Shown: one piece after another, positions 22,523 to 32,537 of the stretch
How positions within the stretch are numbered: position 1 is the first letter of the stretch
Layout of the letters: the number at the start of each line of letters is the position of its first letter
NCBI RefSeq assembly: GCF_002234675.1
Contig: NC_019873.2
Coordinates: forward strand, 10,565,740-10,629,739
Source: Oryzias latipes
Taxonomy: Eukaryota > Chordata > Actinopteri > Beloniformes > Adrianichthyidae
Direction of reading: 5' to 3'
Length of the DNA: 64,000 bases
The notes under the pieces: model-generated
The model's input: only the letters and a program-made list of their open reading frames with translations
Database searches by the model: none
What the model was told of the DNA's origin: nothing
Position numbers and translations under genes: made by a program

Positions 22523-22745
22523 GAAAAATAAAATAGCAGAAAAAGGTTTCTGGCTAAAACGGGTAACCAGTCCCAAGCGCAAAGAATAAAATAGCAGACA
22601 AGGTTTCTGGCTAAAAAGGGTAACCAGTCCCAGCGCAAAAAGTAAAAATAGCAGAAAAGGTTTCTGGCTAAAAAGGGTAACCAGTCCCAGCGCAAAAAGT
22701 AAAAATAGCAGAAAAGGTTTCTGGCTACGGGTAACCAGTCCCAGC
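22523..22745 (+). repeat. Four tandem units of about 57 bp in the ERV leader
   Basis: Each unit reads roughly AGCAGAAAAGGTTTCTGGCT followed by AAAAAGGGTAACCAGTCCCA. The run ends near a poly-A tract (22757-22787). Confidence 0.85.
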
Positions 22746-22749
22746 ATGC

Positions 22750-22788
<39 letters not shown>

Positions 22789-22977
22789 CACTAAAAAGAA
22801 GGAGAGGTATTTTAGAGACCCTCTCTGGAGTACTCCTGTAAAAAGGCAGTACAGGTGGCAGGGAACATTAAAAAATAAAAATTTTAAAAGTGAAAAATAT
22901 ATAAAATTGTATTACTATATACACACTCATATTTATAGATGCATTTTATTTCCATTTTTTTTTTTTCCTTCCTTACC

Positions 22978-23283
22978 GCATAAATATCAAAGTGACCTTG
23001 GTGTCGGAGATTCAAGCTAGTTCGATCTCCCTGGACCAGGAACTCGGGACATAGCGTGCCATACCTCCTGGTTGGCCAAGGTCACCAAAGTAATCTCGGA
23101 TTGTTTGCATCTTTTTCCTGTCATTGTATAATAAATTTATATATTTTCGCATAAATATCCAAGTGACCTTGGTGTCGGAGTTTTGAGCTAGTTCGATCTC
23201 CCTGGACCAGGAACTCGGGACATAGCGTGCCATACCTCCTGGTTGGCCAAGGTCACCAAAGTAATCTCAGAGTTTTTGCATCT
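22978..23283 (+). repeat. Two tandem hairpin units in the ERV leader
   Basis: Two units, period 171 bp. Each has a perfect outer arm pair GTGACCTTGG / CCAAGGTCAC (22992-23001 with 23076-23085; 23163-23172 with 23247-23256) and an inner pair ACCAGGA / TCCTGGT. Position just before the gag start fits a packaging or dimerisation region. Confidence 0.8.
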
Positions 23284-23362
23284 TTTCGACAACCTCAAAA
23301 GTGTGGACTGCAGACGGTTAAAATTGATTTGTGTTTAAATTCAACGGCCTACAGTTGTGACT

Positions 23363-23470
23363 ATGGGTATTAACTTGAGTAAATCCCCTGACGGGGCTCC
23401 TTTACAGGGGGACGAAAAATATATATGGTGCAAAAAGACCCAAAACAGCCTACAATATATGTTAAAATAA
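23363..23470 (+). pseudogene. ERV gag N-terminal (matrix) remnant
   Basis: The frame starts MGINLSKS, a myristoylation-type Met-Gly-x-x-x-Ser signal as used by retroviral matrix proteins for membrane binding. It stops after 35 codons. The matrix remainder is not recognisable before the L2 insertion. Confidence 0.5.
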
Positions 23471-23599
23471 AAGATAAAGTATGGTGTGAAAGGACAACTA
23501 AAAAACAAAGAATAGAAAAAAGTAGTTGTTAAACTAGAGACAGTATGAGTGAGATAATGCAGCTGCGTGTGCCTGAGTGAAATTCTGTTGTCGCAGTAG

Positions 23600-23655
23600 G
23601 CGTGCATGTGTGTGTGTGTGTGTGTGTTGGTGTGTGTGTGTGTGTGTGTGTGCGT
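23600..23655. repeat. (TG)n microsatellite
   Basis: Interrupted TG repeat inside the ERV. Confidence 0.9.
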
Positions 23656-23994
23656 GTGACCATGAGAGAGAGAGAAAAGAGGAATTCAAATAAAATAAGG
23701 AAAACATGACTAGTCTTACATTAAAAGATTCATTTCAGTGAAATGGTTTATTTTGCTAAGTGTTAATTGACCATTAGTTGTTGTGCATTTTTTGCTTTTA
23801 TTTTATTTAGGAGAGAACTGGTTAAAAGTAATTTTATGTGTTAGCCTGTGCTTTGTCTGTGTGTTAACAAACTAGTTGTGGTTTGGTGTGTGAATGGTGT
23901 TTTTGTTGGACAGGCTTTTAAACTGTAATTCAGACATTAAAATGTGAATTGGAGAGAACTTTTGTAGCTCAGAAACAAAACAGAAGACAAAAAA

Positions 23995-24775
23995 AAAAGA
24001 AATCTTGGTTATCGGTTCTGAAGCAGAGAAAGAGATAAGGTTTTTATTATCTGTCAACCAACTGTATGTGAGAGTAAGAAACCTTGGTTTGATGTTAGAT
24101 GCTGACCTTAGCTTTGACCAGTGCTGAAATCTTAATTCATGCTTTTATCACATCAAAAACAGAATACTGTAATGCCCTCCTTTCTGGTGTAAAGAAAACC
24201 CTTCTTATCACATGCAGCTAGTCCAGAACTCTGCTGCACGCCTTATAACCAGAACCAGGACGAGAGGGAGCACATTCCACCAATCTTAGAATAACTACAC
24301 TGGCTCACCCTCAGCTTTAGGATCAATTTTAAGATTTTTAGATAGTTTATAAGAGTTTTCATGTTTTTGGTCCTTTTTATTTCAGACTTGCTTTTAGCTT
24401 TTGAACCCCCCATAGCCCGTAGGTCCTCAGGCGCGGGCCTGCTGAAGGTCAGAACTAAAATCCACGAATAGGCCTAATTAAATGTTATATTAAAATTTAT
24501 TACATATTTACAGTATTTGTTTAATGCTAATGTTGTACTTTTTATGTCTTACCTTGTTCCAATTTATACTTTAGGTGTTTTAGACATGTTAATGCACTTT
24601 TTAGCATTAATTTATTTTAATTCATATTTTCATATATTAGCTGTTTTTTATATTTTAGCTCTTTTACTTATTACTTCTCTTCTTTAAGCTTTTTATATTA
24701 ATTTCTCTTTTATTTTTGTTTGTTTTTGTGTATGTAATTAGGTTCTATAGAAATAAAATTAATTTAAATTTTAAT
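23995..24775 (+). mobile_element. L2-like LINE 3' end inside the ERV
   Basis: Plus-strand fragments read VIGSEAER, then VRNLGLMLDADLSFDQ, then EILIHAFITSKTEYCNALLS and QNSAARLITRTR. These are the hallmark C-terminal reverse-transcriptase blocks of L2/CR1 LINEs, with stops and deletions, followed by an AT-rich 3' tail. Confidence 0.7.
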
Positions 24776-24869
24776 GCAAAAACACAGAGCCATATGACAG
24801 CCCCTTACATTTTACTCCAAAAAGCTTGATCCTGTCTACCACCATGTGTGTGTGTTTTTTTTTTTTTGC

Positions 24870-25170
24870 CAAACAATGGTAACGTAGAGGAATGAAAACT
24901 TCCACAGGCAAACCCATTACCCACGCACAACTTTTACTTAACCTTTTACAAGCCATAAAGGCCCCATCAAGGTTAGCAGTTTGTAAATGTGCTGCACACA
25001 CTGCAAACACAGACACAATCTCAATAGGGAACAGGCTTGCTGATAAAATTGCAAAACAAGCTGCAGGAGGACACCACAACACAGGAACATACTCTGCAGA
25101 AACAGAAAACACACAACTCATAGACACTAGCATCTTGCATGACATGCAAAGCAGCTCCACTGCAGGAAAA
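24870..25170 (+). pseudogene. ERV pol RNase H fragment, upstream of gag
   Basis: Reads MKTSTGKPITHAQLLLNLL, then RLAVCKCAAHTANTDTISIG and NRLADKIAKQAA. This is the C-terminal half of a retroviral RNase H, with the conserved His loop and NRxAD helix. Pol normally follows gag; here the fragment precedes the gag frame at 25330. Confidence 0.75.
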
Positions 25171-25329
25171 GAAATTGTGGTTATCAAAAGGAGCAGAAAT
25201 AAATGAAAAACAAAAAGAATTAGACTGTGCAAGACACTGGCTTAGGAAGCAGATAAACGTAAAAAAGATATCCAGGCTGCTAAAAACAAAAAAGCAAGCA
25301 AGTCAAAAGAAGCAGGGACTCCTATCACC

Positions 25330-26481
25330 ATGTTTGTACGTCCAGAAGATAACGAAACCCAGCTCTGCGGCAGACGCCATCAGGCTGCGGGAGTAGCCGA
25401 CATGCTACAGTCAAAAACTGAGGAAACACCCGCAGTAAAACGCTTGTCCCTAACCAGTCCCCGTGTCTCCCTTTCATTATACCCAGACCTTACCTCTCTG
25501 CCCCCACCTCCACCCCCACCTGAGCCCCCTACTTACGACTTTAGAGACAGATCTGAGCTAAAGCCTCCGCTAAGATATCGGGCTGAGAGAACAGAAACAT
25601 ATCCAATGATTCAGGTGGCTAACCCAAATCCAGGCAATAGAGGGCCCGAACACCTTTATGTGTTCCGACCCTGGACCCTAGAAGAAGCTCGAAGGGCTGT
25701 TGAAGGGCTGACTCCCATTGATGAAGATGTAGAGAAGTGGATAGAAGATATGAGAGATCTTATACTTTCGTACAGACTAAATGGGTATGAGGCTGGCCAA
25801 GCAGCCCAAACATCAGTGGGAAAAAATTGGGCTAGAGTAAGAGGGGATTATACAGGCAGAGATGGTCAAAATGAAGTTTTTCCTGCCCCTGTCGATGCAC
25901 TGTCTAGCAGCTATGACAGAGCCTGGACAGTTTTGGAGGGCAGGATTAGAACAATATTCAGGAAGAAAGCAAACTACTCCCACCTTGCAGGGATAAACCA
26001 AAAAACAGGGGAGCTGGTAGACGATTTTGCTCTCCGCTTTGAAAAAGAATTTAAGATCCACAGTGGCATTACACACAGTGAGGACCCGGCCTCAGCTTAC
26101 CAACAACAGTTAAAAAATGGTCTCCTGAAAGCATTGCGACCAGAAATTAGTGAATGGGTTCGTACCCATCACGTTGAATCTGATGACAGCTCAGTACCAC
26201 AAACCATGACATGGGCCCGTCACGCTGAAAGAATTACAAAAGAAAAGAAAAACCCTGATGTGTTTTTCACCTCAGATGCTCTTCCACACTCTGCAGTGTT
26301 TTTCCACGGACCCACACCTCGCGGGCGAGGGCGTGGGCGTGGGCGAGGCAGAGGACGTGGTAATCCCAGGGGAAGAAAAGGCCCTAATCGCTCAGAAGAC
26401 TGTTGGTGCTGTGGTGGCCACGGCCACTGGTCAGCAGAATGCCCAAACAACAAACAAGGTCCGAATCACGGACAACCCTGA
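25330..26481 (+). CDS. ERV Gag (capsid-nucleocapsid), open frame
   Basis: Open frame of 383 aa. Near residue 60 a proline run leads to PEPPTYDF, a PPxY late-budding motif. From about 110 comes a capsid-like helical region (FRPWTLEEARRAVEGLTP... and LRFEKEFKIHSG). Near 330 an RG-rich stretch is followed by one CX2CX4HX4C zinc knuckle (CWCCGGHGHWSAEC), ending soon after. The organisation matches gamma/epsilon-retroviral Gag. The frame is long and clean, consistent with the recent LTRs, but the matrix start is detached (23363) and no pol frame follows directly. The start Met is arbitrary; the frame extends upstream through a Lys-rich stretch. Confidence 0.8.
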   Translation: MFVRPEDNETQLCGRRHQAAGVADMLQSKTEETPAVKRLSLTSPRVSLSLYPDLTSLPPPPPPPEPPTYDFRDRSELKPPLRYRAERTETYPMIQVANPNPGNRGPEHLYVFRPWTLEEARRAVEGLTPIDEDVEKWIEDMRDLILSYRLNGYEAGQAAQTSVGKNWARVRGDYTGRDGQNEVFPAPVDALSSSYDRAWTVLEGRIRTIFRKKANYSHLAGINQKTGELVDDFALRFEKEFKIHSGITHSEDPASAYQQQLKNGLLKALRPEISEWVRTHHVESDDSSVPQTMTWARHAERITKEKKNPDVFFTSDALPHSAVFFHGPTPRGRGRGRGRGRGRGNPRGRKGPNRSEDCWCCGGHGHWSAECPNNKQGPNHGQP

Positions 26482-26800
26482 CACTCCACTCCCTTCCGTC
26501 CAAGCATTACCATTTGTCAAACCGTTATCAGCCTGTTCATGCTGCTGTTAAAATGAGACGCAGTTCTTGTCTGTTTGACTTTCAATGTGTTTTTTTTTTC
26601 ACAATTTTTATTTTTTAATTTTTATTTATTTTATTTTTTTTTCTGATTTTTTCCTACTCTCATGCCTGGCTCTACTGAAACCATTGATGATTTACATGAT
26701 TGTTTGGAGAAAGCTGTGAGAACAAAGGAACGCATTAAGTCTGCCTCCAGTTCTCTCCTCCCCACAGACTCTGCATCCCGACCAGAAGACCTCTGTCGGT

Positions 26801-26989
26801 GACCTGCTTTACTCGAAGGCCATTCAACGGACTGATTGGTCACACCCGAGGTGGACGGGACCCTTCAAGGTTCTCCTCGCTATGCTAACTGCAGTACGAA
26901 TTGCTGTGCGACCCTCCTGGATTCACGTAAGCCACTGTAAATTGCTGAGAGCATATGAGACTGACAGTTTGAGACGCATCCCTGGTTGA
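26801..26989 (+). pseudogene. ERV integrase C-terminal fragment
   Basis: Reads HPRWTGPFKVLLAMLTAVRI then RPSWIHVSHCKLLRAYE, the SH3-like C-terminal domain of gammaretroviral integrases. The catalytic core is absent. An env-like signal segment may follow near 27095 (MGPAIARGFVFYFY), without a recognisable envelope body. Confidence 0.65.
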
Positions 26990-26999
26990 AGTCCAACTA

Positions 27000-27777
27000 C
27001 GAAGTGTGACACTACTCCTGGCGAAGGGCGCTCCCTGGTGTGTTTCCTCTAGCCCTCCTCTCTTCCAGCTACAGTGAGCTTCGAACCAGCTAACATGGGT
27101 CCAGCTATTGCTCGTGGTTTCGTCTTTTACTTTTATTCCCTCTTCCTCTGGAGATATCATTCACATCATCAGTGAGGTCAAGGCCCTTAAATCACACATT
27201 TCTTCTCAGATGACTAACGCCTACTGGTCTGGGTCCCCACTTTATTGGCTTACTTCTGGTGGAGTGTACTGATAAAACTAGTCACTCCGGTCCTCTGTGT
27301 GTTGTTTTTCTTTTTTTTCTTTTCGTCACCTGTTTGATTCCATGTGTCAAATGAATGATCGCTGTCAGGCCGACTCTATCAGCACCATGCCCACAATTAA
27401 CCTAATTCGCATCCGCTCGTGGTTGAAACTGGTCTTTACAGATTTATTTTATTGTTTTTCTTTTGTTTGATTTGATTTTTTTATTTTTCTTTATTTCTTA
27501 ATTTGTTTCTTGTTCTATGTAACTTTAATTAATGAAATTGTGCCGAGGTCTGGACTGGTGATGCATGCGTATCCTTAGTGGTGGCTGCTGAGGGGCACAG
27601 AGCCGTTGATGAGTTTTGCCCTCCCTGACAGCTCAATGAATGTTTCACACAGACGGTATAAGTTTAGCCCTGGAGGTTTTCGCATCAACACTCATGTATC
27701 ACCTACCACCTCTGATATGCTCATTTCTTCAGGTTTGTACCTTCCCCTTATAGTGTTCATGACGTGTTTGAAATGAT
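27000..27777 (+). other. ERV 3' region, no intact envelope
   Basis: Contains T-rich stretches and short hydrophobic frames only. I see no intact surface or transmembrane envelope unit. Confidence 0.5.
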
Positions 27778-27790
27778 AAAAAGGGAGGGA
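27778..27790 (+). promoter_or_regulatory. ERV polypurine tract
   Basis: AAAAAGGGAGGGA directly abuts the 3' LTR. Confidence 0.8.
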
Positions 27791-28121
27791 TGTTAGAGTT
27801 AAATAATTATCATTTGCTTGCACACTATAATCTCTATAAAATGTTAGTCTCATTTCTATCTTTCAGTAAGAAAACAATGACTTGAAAAGCTCTGATTATA
27901 CGAGAATATGATGTTCCTGTTGTTTCTGATTAAATGACCCACATTCATGTCTGCAACCTTCAGTTTTCAATAAAAGAAGGCTCCATGCACTAGGATGGCG
28001 GAACTCCTCTGTGACAGTTCGCGCTGTCACAGACCGATTCTCCTTCTGCAGAAGTCTAGCAAAAGTTCTCATCTCCTGTGTGGTTCTTCTCTTTATTAAG
28101 GAAAAAGTCAGAACCCTGACA
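27791..28121 (+). repeat. ERV 3' LTR
   Basis: 331 bp, no difference from the 5' LTR found by eye; followed by target duplication GTGGG. Confidence 0.9.
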
Positions 28122-28189
28122 GTGGGCACGGCCAGCAAGTGAATCGCGCAGGGATTGTAAAAACGTAAAACCCGCTGCCCGTCACTCAC

Positions 28190-28843
28190 GATTTTCGCCG
28201 ACGTTTAACGCCTCGTGACTAAACAAAGGGCACCAATGAGAGTGTGCACACCGACGCGAAAAAACGCCACGCGCCAAAGCGTCAAAAAAAAAAAAAACGC
28301 CTCGGGTTCGTTTTTTTTTTTCGACGCGTCGCGTCGAAATCTATTCGACCAATGAGAATGGCGCTTTTGCACACGTGTCTGGAGCTTCTGAAGTAACAGT
28401 AAAACACAACTTGGGGGCGATCAAACACAAAACTGCCTTGCTGAGCACACATACCAGCGAAGAAGATAGACGCCGAGTAGCGTCAACACTGCCGCAAAGA
28501 AATAATGACGGACATTCTAAAATATCCCCTTACCAAGCACCAGTTGGAGCTACTGATGCTTGAAATATTCATGTTTTCTTTGTTTGATTCTGACAAGCGC
28601 GTAAATACTTGCTCTCTTCTTCTGAGTGAAAAGCGACTTTAAGAAGCGTAAAGTTGCGCAGCGCCACCTTGTGTACAGGAGTATTTCTGTTTACATTAAG
28701 CGCCATCTAATGTCAGGGAATGAAATTGCATGTTCGCTCGGCTCACCGTCAGCGAAAATCGCCTGGGTGTGAACACAAAAAACGTGGCGAAAAACGCTGG
28801 CGAATAACGCCTGGCAAATATTCGTCCCGGTGTGTACGGGCCT
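28190..28843 (-). mobile_element. Harbinger-type MITE, partial second copy
   Basis: Reverse-oriented relative of 30876-31546. The right end carries the full terminal repeat (ATTCGTCCCGGTGTGTACGG...) while the left terminal repeat is missing. The body is shared (TTTAACGCCTCGTGACTA, ACTGCCGCAAAGAAATAATG). Confidence 0.7.
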
Positions 28844-28859
28844 TGAGTGTGTGTTTGGC

Positions 28860-29454
28860 TCCATGTCTGCATGTGAGCAGTCTGTCTCACATCTACAGAA
28901 CATTCAGACCTACGATCAAGTTTAACGTCTCAACGCCTGCATGAAGCAGAAACTCCCCACATATAAACCAGACTAGACCATCAGCAAAACTACCACGAGA
29001 AATACTCATCATTTATTAGCAACAGCATAACAATGTTATTAAATAGAATCCACATGTTTATTGTACTTTAAAACTGTTGAAATTACATCAAATGCACACA
29101 TTTATTTGTATATTTAGTTTTAAACAAATTGTCGCGGACAAAGTTTAACTGGGTGGCTGTTGGGCCGCGTTAAAAGTTCTGGAGTTCACTAAACGCATCA
29201 TGCAGAGATCTGATTGGCTCTCAGTTCTGTCACTCAGCCTGTTGTTAGGTAGTTTGGACCAATGGGGTTCAGCTATGGGCCGAATAAGGGAAATGGGAGG
29301 GCTGACGCGGGAGCAGGGGAACATAAAGTTGGGAGAAACGCTCTCGTCTCGGCGGGAGAGATTCAGGAGTTGCTGAATTAATTGTATGGCTTTTGTTGTG
29401 GTCTGCAGTAACCAGAATAAAGAACCTTTATTCCTTAACCTTTTTTGTTTTTAA
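28860..29454. other. Promoter/poly-A-like DNA inside the TIR element
   Basis: Around 29316-29435 there is GAACATAAAG, a GC-rich block and CAGAATAAAGAACC, resembling an LTR fragment. No partner copy is visible and no gene. Confidence 0.25.
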
Positions 29455-29600
29455 GTTTTGGTTTCTGAAATTTTGTTTTGTTTTCTAAAATGTAATGCTG
29501 CTTTTTAACAATTTTTTTTTTTTAATTGTTGTGATCTTAAAAATGTTTTTGTATCGAGTGATTTGTTGAATGCTTTGCACTTCAGGGCCACCATACAAAG

Positions 29601-29618
29601 TGGCGTTGTTGGCAGGAT
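29601..29618 (+). promoter_or_regulatory. Gypsy primer-binding site, tRNA-Ser type
   Basis: TGGCGTTGTTGGCAGGAT resembles the complement of a vertebrate tRNA-Ser 3' end (TGGCGTAGTCGGCAGGAT), with two mismatches. Removing the TIR element would place it about three bases after the left LTR. Confidence 0.55.
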
Positions 29619-29783
29619 CGGGTTCTTCTACTGAATTTAAGACTTGGATCTGGATTTTTTTTTTTAATGTCTTTTTTAATTTGTTTGTTTTAAAAGCAAA
29701 ACAGCGGTGGGCACACCGTGGGACTTGAATAACGAGGGTGCTACACTGCAAGCCCAGCACTTCAGAGAGACTCCATCACAGCA

Positions 29784-30823
29784 ATGGTAGATGAAGTGGA
29801 GCAGTTAAGAGACCAGGTTCGCCAGCTTCAGGAGGTCAATGATCGCCTGCTATAGCAGCAAGCTTCAGCCGGCCCGGCTAATCCCGGAGACTTTGTGGAC
29901 CCACCATGCCCGGCTTTGTTGGACAGATTGATGTACCTCCCTAGGGAGCGAAAGTGTCCGGTGTTCCGGGGGCATGTGGGGGTGGGTATTGATGACTGGG
30001 TGGAGGAAGTTGAAGCTTGTGTTCGTGCTAGACGCCTAGGTGCTCTTGATAAAGCTTATTTCATCTTTGACCATTTAGATGGTGAGGCTAAAGAGGAGGT
30101 ACGATATAGGCCGAGACGTGAGAGGGAAGACCCAGAAAAGATTATCAATATTCTGAAGGAGCTGTATGGATGTTCAAGTTCTTATGTAGCCTTGCAGGAG
30201 AGATTTTTCTCCAGAACAAAACAGGAGGGTGAATCCCTCCAAGAGTATTCTCATGCCCTCCTCTCAGTCATGGACAAGATTAAGCAGACCTCCCCTGAGT
30301 CTGTGCCTCAATCAGACAAACTCTTACGCGACCAGTTTATTGAACATGTCCTGGATTCAGACCTTCTTGGGAGTTAAAAAGGCTGGTGCGTTTAACCCCG
30401 CAAATGTCTATGTGGGAGGCACGGACTACAGCAATTCAGTGGGAACGTGAAGGTAGACCAGGGGAGGATCGTCGTGGTGGCCTTTATCCAGTCCCTTCTA
30501 TTTGTGCTATGCAAGGTTCAAATGTGAAGCCTGGCGCCCCTCCTCCCTCAGTTGGTGTCATTGGCCCTGAACTGGTGGAGTTGCGTGCTCTAATCTTAAA
30601 GCAACAAGAGCAGCTTAATAAGCTGACTGATGCTATGGCGACATTACAGAGGGCACCGTGGCAAACTTGTCCAAACCGTGCAGCCATCATTTGTAGACGA
30701 TGCCAGCAAGTGGGTCATTATGCAAAAGAATGTGATAATGAACGCGTTCGCACTCTGAGCCCTTCTACCCTATCGCCCCAACAGGCGGATAGTGGTCTTA
30801 ATTCCCAGGTTGTGGGAAACTAG
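29784..30823 (+). pseudogene. Gypsy Gag, broken
   Basis: Starts MVDEVEQLRDQVRQLQ, a short coiled coil, with an amber stop at 29853. The capsid-like frame continues to 30377 (FDHLDGEAKEEVRYRP, LQERFFSRTKQEGESLQEYS) and stops. A shifted frame resumes at 30386 and ends with one CX2CX4HX4C knuckle (CRRCQQVGHYAKEC, about 30692-30733). Gag packages the element's RNA. This copy has at least two disabling changes. Confidence 0.8.
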
Positions 30824-30875
30824 TTCCCTCCAGCATGCTGAGCCACACGTTGGAAGGGGACCTTACTGGCTCTAA

Positions 30876-31546
30876 AGGCCCGTACACACCGGGACGAATA
30901 TTCGCCAGGCGTTATTCGCCAGCTTTTTTCGCCACGTTTTTTGTGTTTACACCCAGGCTATTTTCACTGACGATGAGCCAAGCGATCATGCAATTTCATT
31001 CCCTGACATTAGATGGCGCTTAATGTAAAACAGAAATACTCCTGTACACAAGGTGGCGCTGCACAACTTTACGCTTCTTAAAGGGGCTTTTCACTCAGTA
31101 GAAGAGAGCAAGTATTTACACGCTTGTCAGAATCATACAAAGAAAACATGAATATTTCAACTGGTGCTTGGTTCGGGGATATTTTAGAATGTCCGTCATT
31201 ATTTCTTCGCGGCAGTGTAGACGCTACTTGGCGTCTATCTTCTTCGCTGGTATGTGTGCTCAGAAAGGCAGTTTTGTGTTTGAGCGCCCCCAAGTTGTGT
31301 TTTACTGTAACTTCAGAAGCTCCATACACGTGTGCAAAAGCGCTGTTCTCATTGGTCGTATAGTTTTCGACGCGGAGCGTCAAACCAAAAAAACGAACCC
31401 CGGGCGTTTTTTAAAAAGTGACGCTTTGACGCGTGGCGTTTTTTCGCGTCGGTGTGAACACTCACATTGGTGCCCTTTGTTTAGTCACGAGGCGTTAAAT
31501 GTCGGAGAATATCGCGCGCGAAATTCGTCCCGGTGTGTACGGGCCT
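30876..31546. mobile_element. Harbinger-type MITE (671 bp) inside Gypsy gag-pol
   Basis: Perfect 24-bp terminal inverted repeats beginning AGGCCCGTACACACCGGG, flanked by TAA on both sides (30873-30875, 31547-31549). TAA/TWA 3-bp target duplications and no coding capacity fit a PIF/Harbinger MITE. The body is unusually CpG-rich. Confidence 0.8.
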
Positions 31547-31549
31547 TAA

Positions 31550-32326
31550 GAGTGAGAATTCAGTTGACCCTAACTTGACCTCACTTGTTGCACAGTGCCC
31601 TAAGGTAGCTGTTAGAGTGGGAGGGGTAATTGTGAATTGTCTGTTAGACACAGGTTTAATGGTGTCCACATGGTGGAGAGCTTTTTCCTGGAGCATTTTA
31701 AGGATGACCTTCAGCACTGTCATTGGTTGCACCTACGTGTGGCCAATGGTTTGGACATTCCCTACACAGGCTACGCAGAGTTCACGGTTGAGGTGCTGGG
31801 AAAAGTAATTCCTCAGCGATGGTGGCTAGTGGTCAAAGATCCCCCAGGCCAGCCTCGTCATGCGGTGCCTGGTGTTTTAGGGATGAATGTAATCAATCAG
31901 TGCTATAATGTACTATTTGGTCAGCATGGGCCTTCTTTGTTTGATCTTCCACCCCTAGTGCATGCTTCACCTCCATGGCAACAGGCGGTAAAGTATTGTC
32001 ATCAATCCTGCCGTCATCCAGTCAGAACAGGCCTGGCCAAGGTCAGAGGCCGCAGACCTATTCTAATACCGGGAGGTACAGTTAAGTTGGTAGCAGCCAC
32101 TTGCGCACCACACTTTGGCAATGTCTCGTCTGTTCTGCTGGAGCCAGCTAGTAACCCGTTACCGGATGGCCTCTTGGTTTCACCTTGTATGGTCCGTGTA
32201 GAGAATGGCACGGTCTTTATTCCAGTTGTGAATGTAGCGCTCACGCAGACAAAACTGTACCCCCGCAGCATCGTGGGTAATCTAATCCAAGCCGCAGTTC
32301 AAGGGCTCCCTTCAGGGATTTTGTGA
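31550..32326 (+). pseudogene. Gypsy aspartic protease region
   Basis: Reads VRVGGVIVNCLLDTG with the catalytic D-T-G, then shifts frame near 31650-31680. The next frame (to 32326) has GYAEFTVEVLGKVIPQ and GVLGMNVINQCY, both usual in Gypsy proteases. A stop at 32326 separates it from the reverse transcriptase. Confidence 0.75.
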
Positions 32327-32537
32327 GATTCCAGAGGAGTCTGGGGTTACAGCCTCCATCAAGGTCCATGAGGGTCATGTTAGTAGTGTTGGTTAACAGT
32401 TACAGAACATTGATCTGTCTGAGCTATCGGAGACCGAACAGGAACAAGTAAGGACATATCTGTCGAGGCATGAGTCAGTTTTCTCTGCGTCTGAAAGTGA
32501 TCTTGGCTGTACTAACCTGATTTCACATGACATCCCT

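Larger units (their letters stand above)
21954..28121 (+). mobile_element. Endogenous retrovirus, young, internally rearranged
   Basis: 331-bp LTRs (21954-22284 and 27791-28121) start TGTTAGAG, end CCTGACA and show no difference by eye. The 5-bp target duplication GTGGG lies at 21949-21953 and 28122-28126. A tRNA-His-like primer site and a polypurine tract are in place. Gag has a PPTY late motif and one CCHC knuckle, as in gamma/epsilon-type retroviruses. Pol is reduced to an RNase H piece, out of order, and an integrase end. It is non-coding for a complete virus. Confidence 0.9.
21105..29594. mobile_element. TIR-bearing DNA element inside the Gypsy leader, itself invaded
   Basis: The left end (TACTGTGCCCCTGAAGTGC..., about 130 bp to 21240) is repeated inverted at 29594 back to about 29455, including CAACAAATCACTCGATAC. 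ACAAAGT at 21098-21104 and 29595-29601 is the probable target duplication (8 bp with one mismatch would suit hAT). Inside are an A-rich tandem repeat (about 21240-21470, units near CATTTCAGAAAACAAAAT), the retrovirus, and a partial Harbinger-like MITE. No transposase was recognised. Confidence 0.6.

Noticed and set aside
22523-22745. CRISPR-like spacing of repeats
   Set aside because: Units are contiguous tandem copies with no unique spacers, in a vertebrate genome.
22307-22791. Hydrophobic repeated peptides on the minus strand
   Set aside because: Shadow of the four 57-bp tandem repeats and the poly-A tract.
23012-23233. Minus-strand frame with a perfectly repeated peptide (MARYVPSSWSREIELA)
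   Set aside because: It is only the antisense of the two hairpin units in the retroviral leader; the repetition comes from the DNA repeat.
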